NCBI RefSeq assembly: GCF_964340395.1
Contig: NC_135550.1
Coordinates: 28,701,176 to 28,765,175, forward strand
Direction of reading: 5' to 3'
Source: Glandiceps talaboti
Lineage: Eukaryota > Hemichordata > Enteropneusta > Spengelidae
DNA length: 64,000 nt
This document shows, piece by piece, positions 55,901 through 61,900 of the stretch; the stretch's first letter is position 1; each line of letters starts with the position of its first letter. Made by a program: the position numbers and the translations under genes. The notes below the pieces were generated by a model. The model was not told the origin of the DNA and did no database searches. It worked only from the letters and a program-made list of their open reading frames with translations.

Positions 55901-58900
55901 GTAAAAGTAAGTGTTTTGTGTAAGGTATTAAAAATATATAAACATTTGTTAATAATTGAAATGCATACTTGGTAGAAATAGGTATATATGTACAAAGGAT
56001 CATCATTTTGTGGTTTCTTTGCGCTAAGACAAATTCCTCCTAGAAATACTTCAGTAAAATCACTGAAGAGAATTGGACCCACAACTTTTGAGGACCTATG
56101 GTAGAATCCATCATTGTGATGTTATTTATGATTTTTTTCAGAATTCCAGAATTACTTACGAACACAGACTGGTAATCACACCACAGTCAACATCATCATT
56201 TGTACTGTGGATTATCTGCTAAGAATGCAGGTAAGTTTATTACACCCCAACTGCTTTGGATCTAGTTTTGAAGTACAAAGATGTCACAAATAGATTTCTT
56301 TTTCCTACTGATTAAGAATATCTGCCCACTATGTTTACTGTAACTCATAGGAAGTATGATAAATTGTGTATCATATTATTAGAAATGTTAATTTTGTTTT
56401 TGTTTATAGGAATCTATCAGTGATTTTTACTGGCATTATTCTGGCAAAGATGTCATTGACTCACAGGTATGTATTGTATCTGATCTTGTTTATTTACAAA
56501 TAAATTCCAATATCTTAGGTTATCATTGAAATAGAGCAACGTGTATGGTACATTGGATCTGTTAATTCACTACAGCCTCAGGTGATGTCTCTCACAAAAC
56601 AATCTCACTGTCTATAATGAAATAGCTGTGGTTCAGCTCATTGATCAATTTATTCCAGTTAGTGTGAAAATGTTTCCAATTATAGCAACTTGTATTTATT
56701 AATTAATGAATTTGAAAGTAAGGTGTTAATATTCCTGCAATTTGTGGAAACATGTTAAGCTAACTGACTGGGTGTCTGTTTGCCTGAAAATCTGTGGAAC
56801 CAGAATAAATTCTTGGGGGTGTTTGAAATTGTTAGCCATGTGATGAATTTCATATCAAATCATTCCACAGGGTCGTGACAACTTCTCAAGAGCCATCAAA
56901 GTAACAATGCAACTTTTTAGGACATTAACAGAATACATTCAAGTAAGTACCAAGTGTAACTATGTATTCATGTGTGTTTGTGTACATTTAACATAATGTT
57001 TTTAGTACGCTGTAGTGACGAAACTACTAATAGTATGTGCATGTACCAGTGTCATAATCACTGCTACACATATTCAAGGATAAATAATCCTGACCAGTAT
57101 TCATGGTCAAATTATCGGAATTAAGTTGTGTGTCCAGATTTTAAAAAGTAAAAACACACGTTACGATTAGTGTTGCTCCTTTTACGCTGCAATGTAATCA
57201 ACAGATTTGTCTGAGATGACATTCTCACTCATAAATTAATACAATTCAGGGCAATCTTTCACCTTTTCCTGCTTTCATTTACATTTGGTATGTGTGCACA
57301 CATCAAATTTTCACTGGTTTGGTAATTTGATAGAGATCAACATATCAAAATATTTTGATGATTGTCATAGATTTTCATGAAGAATGTTTTGAATTATGTA
57401 TTTCACAGGGACCCTGTTCATTGAATCAGTTAGCACTGGCTCACAGTAGATTATGGGATGCTATTGGTGGCTTTCTTCATGTCTTTGCCAATCTTCAGAA
57501 GAAACTATCACAAGACATCAGTCAACTGGAACTACTCAGAGAATTACTGACTCTACAGAAAGAGATGGTGGTTATGTTACTCAGTATGCTAGAGGGTAAG
57601 TCATAGTGATATTGGATGGTCAGTCAGACTATATTACCAGTGATTATACAGAATTAAAGATAAAAAGAGAAAGAGAATAGTTGTGCCAGTTTTATAAAGT
57701 GTTCAAGGAGCTTGAGAAGCTTGTATTGTCTGAATATAGTCTATTTTTGAAAAACACTCCTAAAATCACTATAGAAGATGAAAATTGTGACAGACACAAT
57801 GAGACATGATACTGGTACATCTGATAATGTCTAGTCAACTGATGTTATAATCTACAATTTCTTGAACAAATTATATAAAATTTAGTTTACCAGGAGTTGA
57901 ATCAGATATGTTTGTTGTATTTATGTGATGATTTTTTATATTCTAGGTAACGTTTTGAATGGTACTATTGGTAAACAGATGGTAGACGCACTGATGGAAT
58001 CCTCTTCCAATCTGGAGGTACATCTTTTTTAGTAGACAATTGATGTGTACAATAGAGTCAGGAATGAAATACAAAGAGATTACATTTGTCATATTGTTAA
58101 AGAAGTATTTTTTCAGAGTCTTTGAAATGTGTTCTACATTTTCATGTGTTTTGACAAATTTACCTCCCAAATTTTGTGTAAGCATAAGTTTGTACATTTC
58201 AAAACACATCTTGACAATTTCAAAACATAGCATTAAGATAAAACCCTTGTCTTGAAACTTTTAAATAATAAAGAGCAACAATTTCTTCCATTTCACTTCA
58301 GATGATCCTGAAATTCTTTGATATGTTCCTGAAGGTCAAGGACATTACATGCTCTGATGCATTCCAAGTAAGTAATTCTTCTAGCTCTGTATCACATTTC
58401 TTTGGATTTTAATACTTGGGGAGGGGGGGGGGGGGGGGGGGGCAGTCCCACAGCAAAATGTACATTGCCTGCATTATTGGTCATTATTTGAACATTGTGA
58501 TAGTAAATTTCTCTTTAAATTGAGAAAGAAATAAAACTTATTATGTATTTCAAAGTATTTGTACTTTGCTATGGAGTATGTCAAACATTGATATGTGTTT
58601 TGTGTTGTCACATAGGAAATGGATGTGAACAATGATGGCTGGGTATCATCAAAGGAATTCAGAGATGCTATGGAAGCACAGAAGATGTATACAAAGTAAG
58701 TATACATTGATAGACTGTTTGATACAGTGATCAATAACTACATATTAAATGTCTTTTACACTAAATACTTACAGACAGTATCAATCAACGTAAAGGCATA
58801 CTGAAATATCAAAATAAATAGTATGAATTAAGTACAACTGTAGTTTGCGGTAATAACTGCTGTAGTGGATGAGTAAGACTAGGTGTCCATCCATATTAGA

Positions 58901-61900
58901 GGAAGATATTTTGGCAAAAGAAATGTTCATATTTTCATTCATGTGTTTGTGTAATCTTCATTTGTTTGTTTGTTCATTAGTTCGTTCATTCATTTAGTAA
59001 TATTATTGAGAGGCCAATCATTAGAAAAATTGAAATTTATTGACTTCTTGAGATAGGTGAATTCTATTATATGAGAGTGATTGCTTCGTTGATATCAGCA
59101 TCGTGTATTAAACTGCTAATACTGACAACTTGATCCATACATTGTATGTTGTATTTATACCATGTGTTGTTTGTTTTGTAGTGAAGAAATAGAATACATG
59201 TTATCATGTGCTGATACAAATCAAGATGGAAAGTTAGATTATGAAGAATTTACAGAAAGATTCCACAATCCAGCCAAAGAAATTGGTGAGTTGTTATCTA
59301 CCTGGAGTAGTTTGTTATATTAGTTCCATCAATTGCTATGTGTAGTCTATCAGTTCAGTCCATCAATACAAATGTATCTCCTGTGATGAAGTTCTGAATG
59401 AAGATAATGGGATTAATTAGAACTACTATTTTGTGTGAAAAATACAAGGTTAGGGTATTTAGAAACAAGAAAATGAAAATGAAAAATAAATATTCACATG
59501 TGAGCATGAATGTTCTTGGACTCTGGGTCCATACTTAGTAATGAAATATTCCTGTTTGCCTTACTTGTAAGTGAACAGATTATTTATGTCGTGTATGTTT
59601 CCGATACTGAATCTTTCTGATGAAGTAAACTGTCAGGTTTGATTCATTCTGTCTTTAGTCTTCTAAAGTTTGATCTTTATTGTGTAGGTTTCAACCTGGC
59701 TGTATTACTAACCAACCTATCAGAACACATGTCCAGTGATGCTAGGTGAGTACAATCAACACAGATCTATCATTACTGATATTATAAAGAATATATCTGT
59801 CGGCATGATTTGGAAGAATATTGTATTCATTTTGAAACGTGACTTCTGTTGTAGACAAAATTGTACTCACAAATCAAATCATATTTCAGTAAACATTTGT
59901 TGACTACATGCAATTTTCTTATCTCTGTTACAGGCTAGACAGGATAATGGAGCTAGCAGAGAGTTTCTTGAGTCATTTTGAACCATACCTAGGTCGTATT
60001 GAAATCAATGGTATGTGCATATTTCATGTACATTTTCTATACATGTTATACCAGTGTATTGCACAGGAACAACAAAGAAAAAGATTAATCTTATGACTGT
60101 TTAAGTTTGAATGATAAATCTAAAATCAAACTAAAACTTGACATTAACTCCAATATCATGAAACAAACTCTCACAATATGAGTTATGTGTACACTGGTAA
60201 ATTTAGCAGAACATTGACCTGAAACATTGAAAGTCATAACCATGACATGAATTAAAGCCAACACAGACAGTCAACACAACAAGAATGCTCACCAGATACA
60301 AAGCAACCTGCCCTTTGCTACATATTGCAGTTTATTGAGGGATATTTTACCAACACAGACATTTTATATGTTTACAGGTAGTGCCAAGAGAATTGAGAGG
60401 GTTTATTTTGAAATCAAGGAAACCAACATTGAGCAATGGCAGAAACCACAGATCAAGGTACGTCAATATATATATGTATTTTTTTATAATGATTCAATTC
60501 GGTTTTTGTACTTTAAAGATGTATTTTGTGACATAGAAATAAAATCTGATTTGACCATTTCAGGAATCCAAGAGACAATTCTTACATGATATCGTCAATG
60601 AAGGCGGAGAAAAAGAAAAACTTGAAGACTTTGTCAACTTTTGTGAAGATACCATCTTTGAGGTAGGGAAATGAAATATTTTATGATTGTTGTTTGCACC
60701 CTTCCATAAAGAAATGGATGAAATTACTTGCATATATAACAAGTTGTAATGATCTAAAATGATGGCTAATTTTCTGAAGGGGGTCAGGTGATTAGGACTC
60801 ATTGGGTCAAAGGTTACAAGATTGCTAACATTCACTTTGTACACTGTCTATACAGATGCAGCATGCAAACAGTATCAGTGGAGATACAGGTGGATTCTTT
60901 GAAACACTGGGTAATGTCATTTTTCCAGGAGGAGATTCCAGGTAAATACTTTCTAAAATAGAAGTTGATATTAAATGCCAGTAGCCTTTTCACAAACTTG
61001 TTTGTAATGTAACATTTTGTTGTTTTTGAATGGTACATAATTATGCATAGTTTCAAAACATACTTAGTTCAAGAATGTTTGATTTGTGTAGTTACCACTC
61101 TTCATGTCAACACTTTTTGCTGTTTCTATGGTTACATCCCTAGGTGATTGCCCTGTTTCATATTAGATAGATATCTTATATGATATAAAGAAAGCAAGGT
61201 AATCACCTTGATCAATCAATTCATAAATTGATTATCAATAAAAAATCAGAAAATGAAATATATTTGTTTTTGTAGATATGTATTAGAGTGACATATTATT
61301 AACTGATTTCTAAAATGATTTCATCGCAATGTTTAATCCAAGATTTAAGTCAGATTTATAGATTACCGATTGATTTGTGAATGATATAATCTCATTATTC
61401 ATTCCAGGAGTTGGCTAGGACAAATAGGTCGTGCACTGAAACCAACTAATGTCTACAGAACAGTCAAAGAAGGTGTTACAAACACAACCTGGGGAGTCAA
61501 GAAGATTCGCACCATGTCTCTGACAGAACTCATCTTTGCGCTCATCAAGTTGGTGTTCTTTATAGGATGGAAGTTTGTTGGAATATTCTTTGCCCTTGCA
61601 TGGTAAGTTTTTTCATAGAGATATTTTTTTGCTTCTTGCCTGGTGAATTTGTTTGTATGGGTATTCTTTACTCTTGCCTGCCAAGACATACCAAGAATGC
61701 AGTGTAGCTATATGTGGCAATACGATTACTTTACTGTACCCACAGAATGTATAGTTGTGCAATCTTTTATCAGTTATGTTCATCAGATTACCAAGATAGC
61801 TTAACCCACCTATATTATGAATTAAACTGAAAACAGGTGATCGCATACTTTCCACATGATAGAATGCAAAACGAGTTGCAATGTCCAACAGTATCATTAC

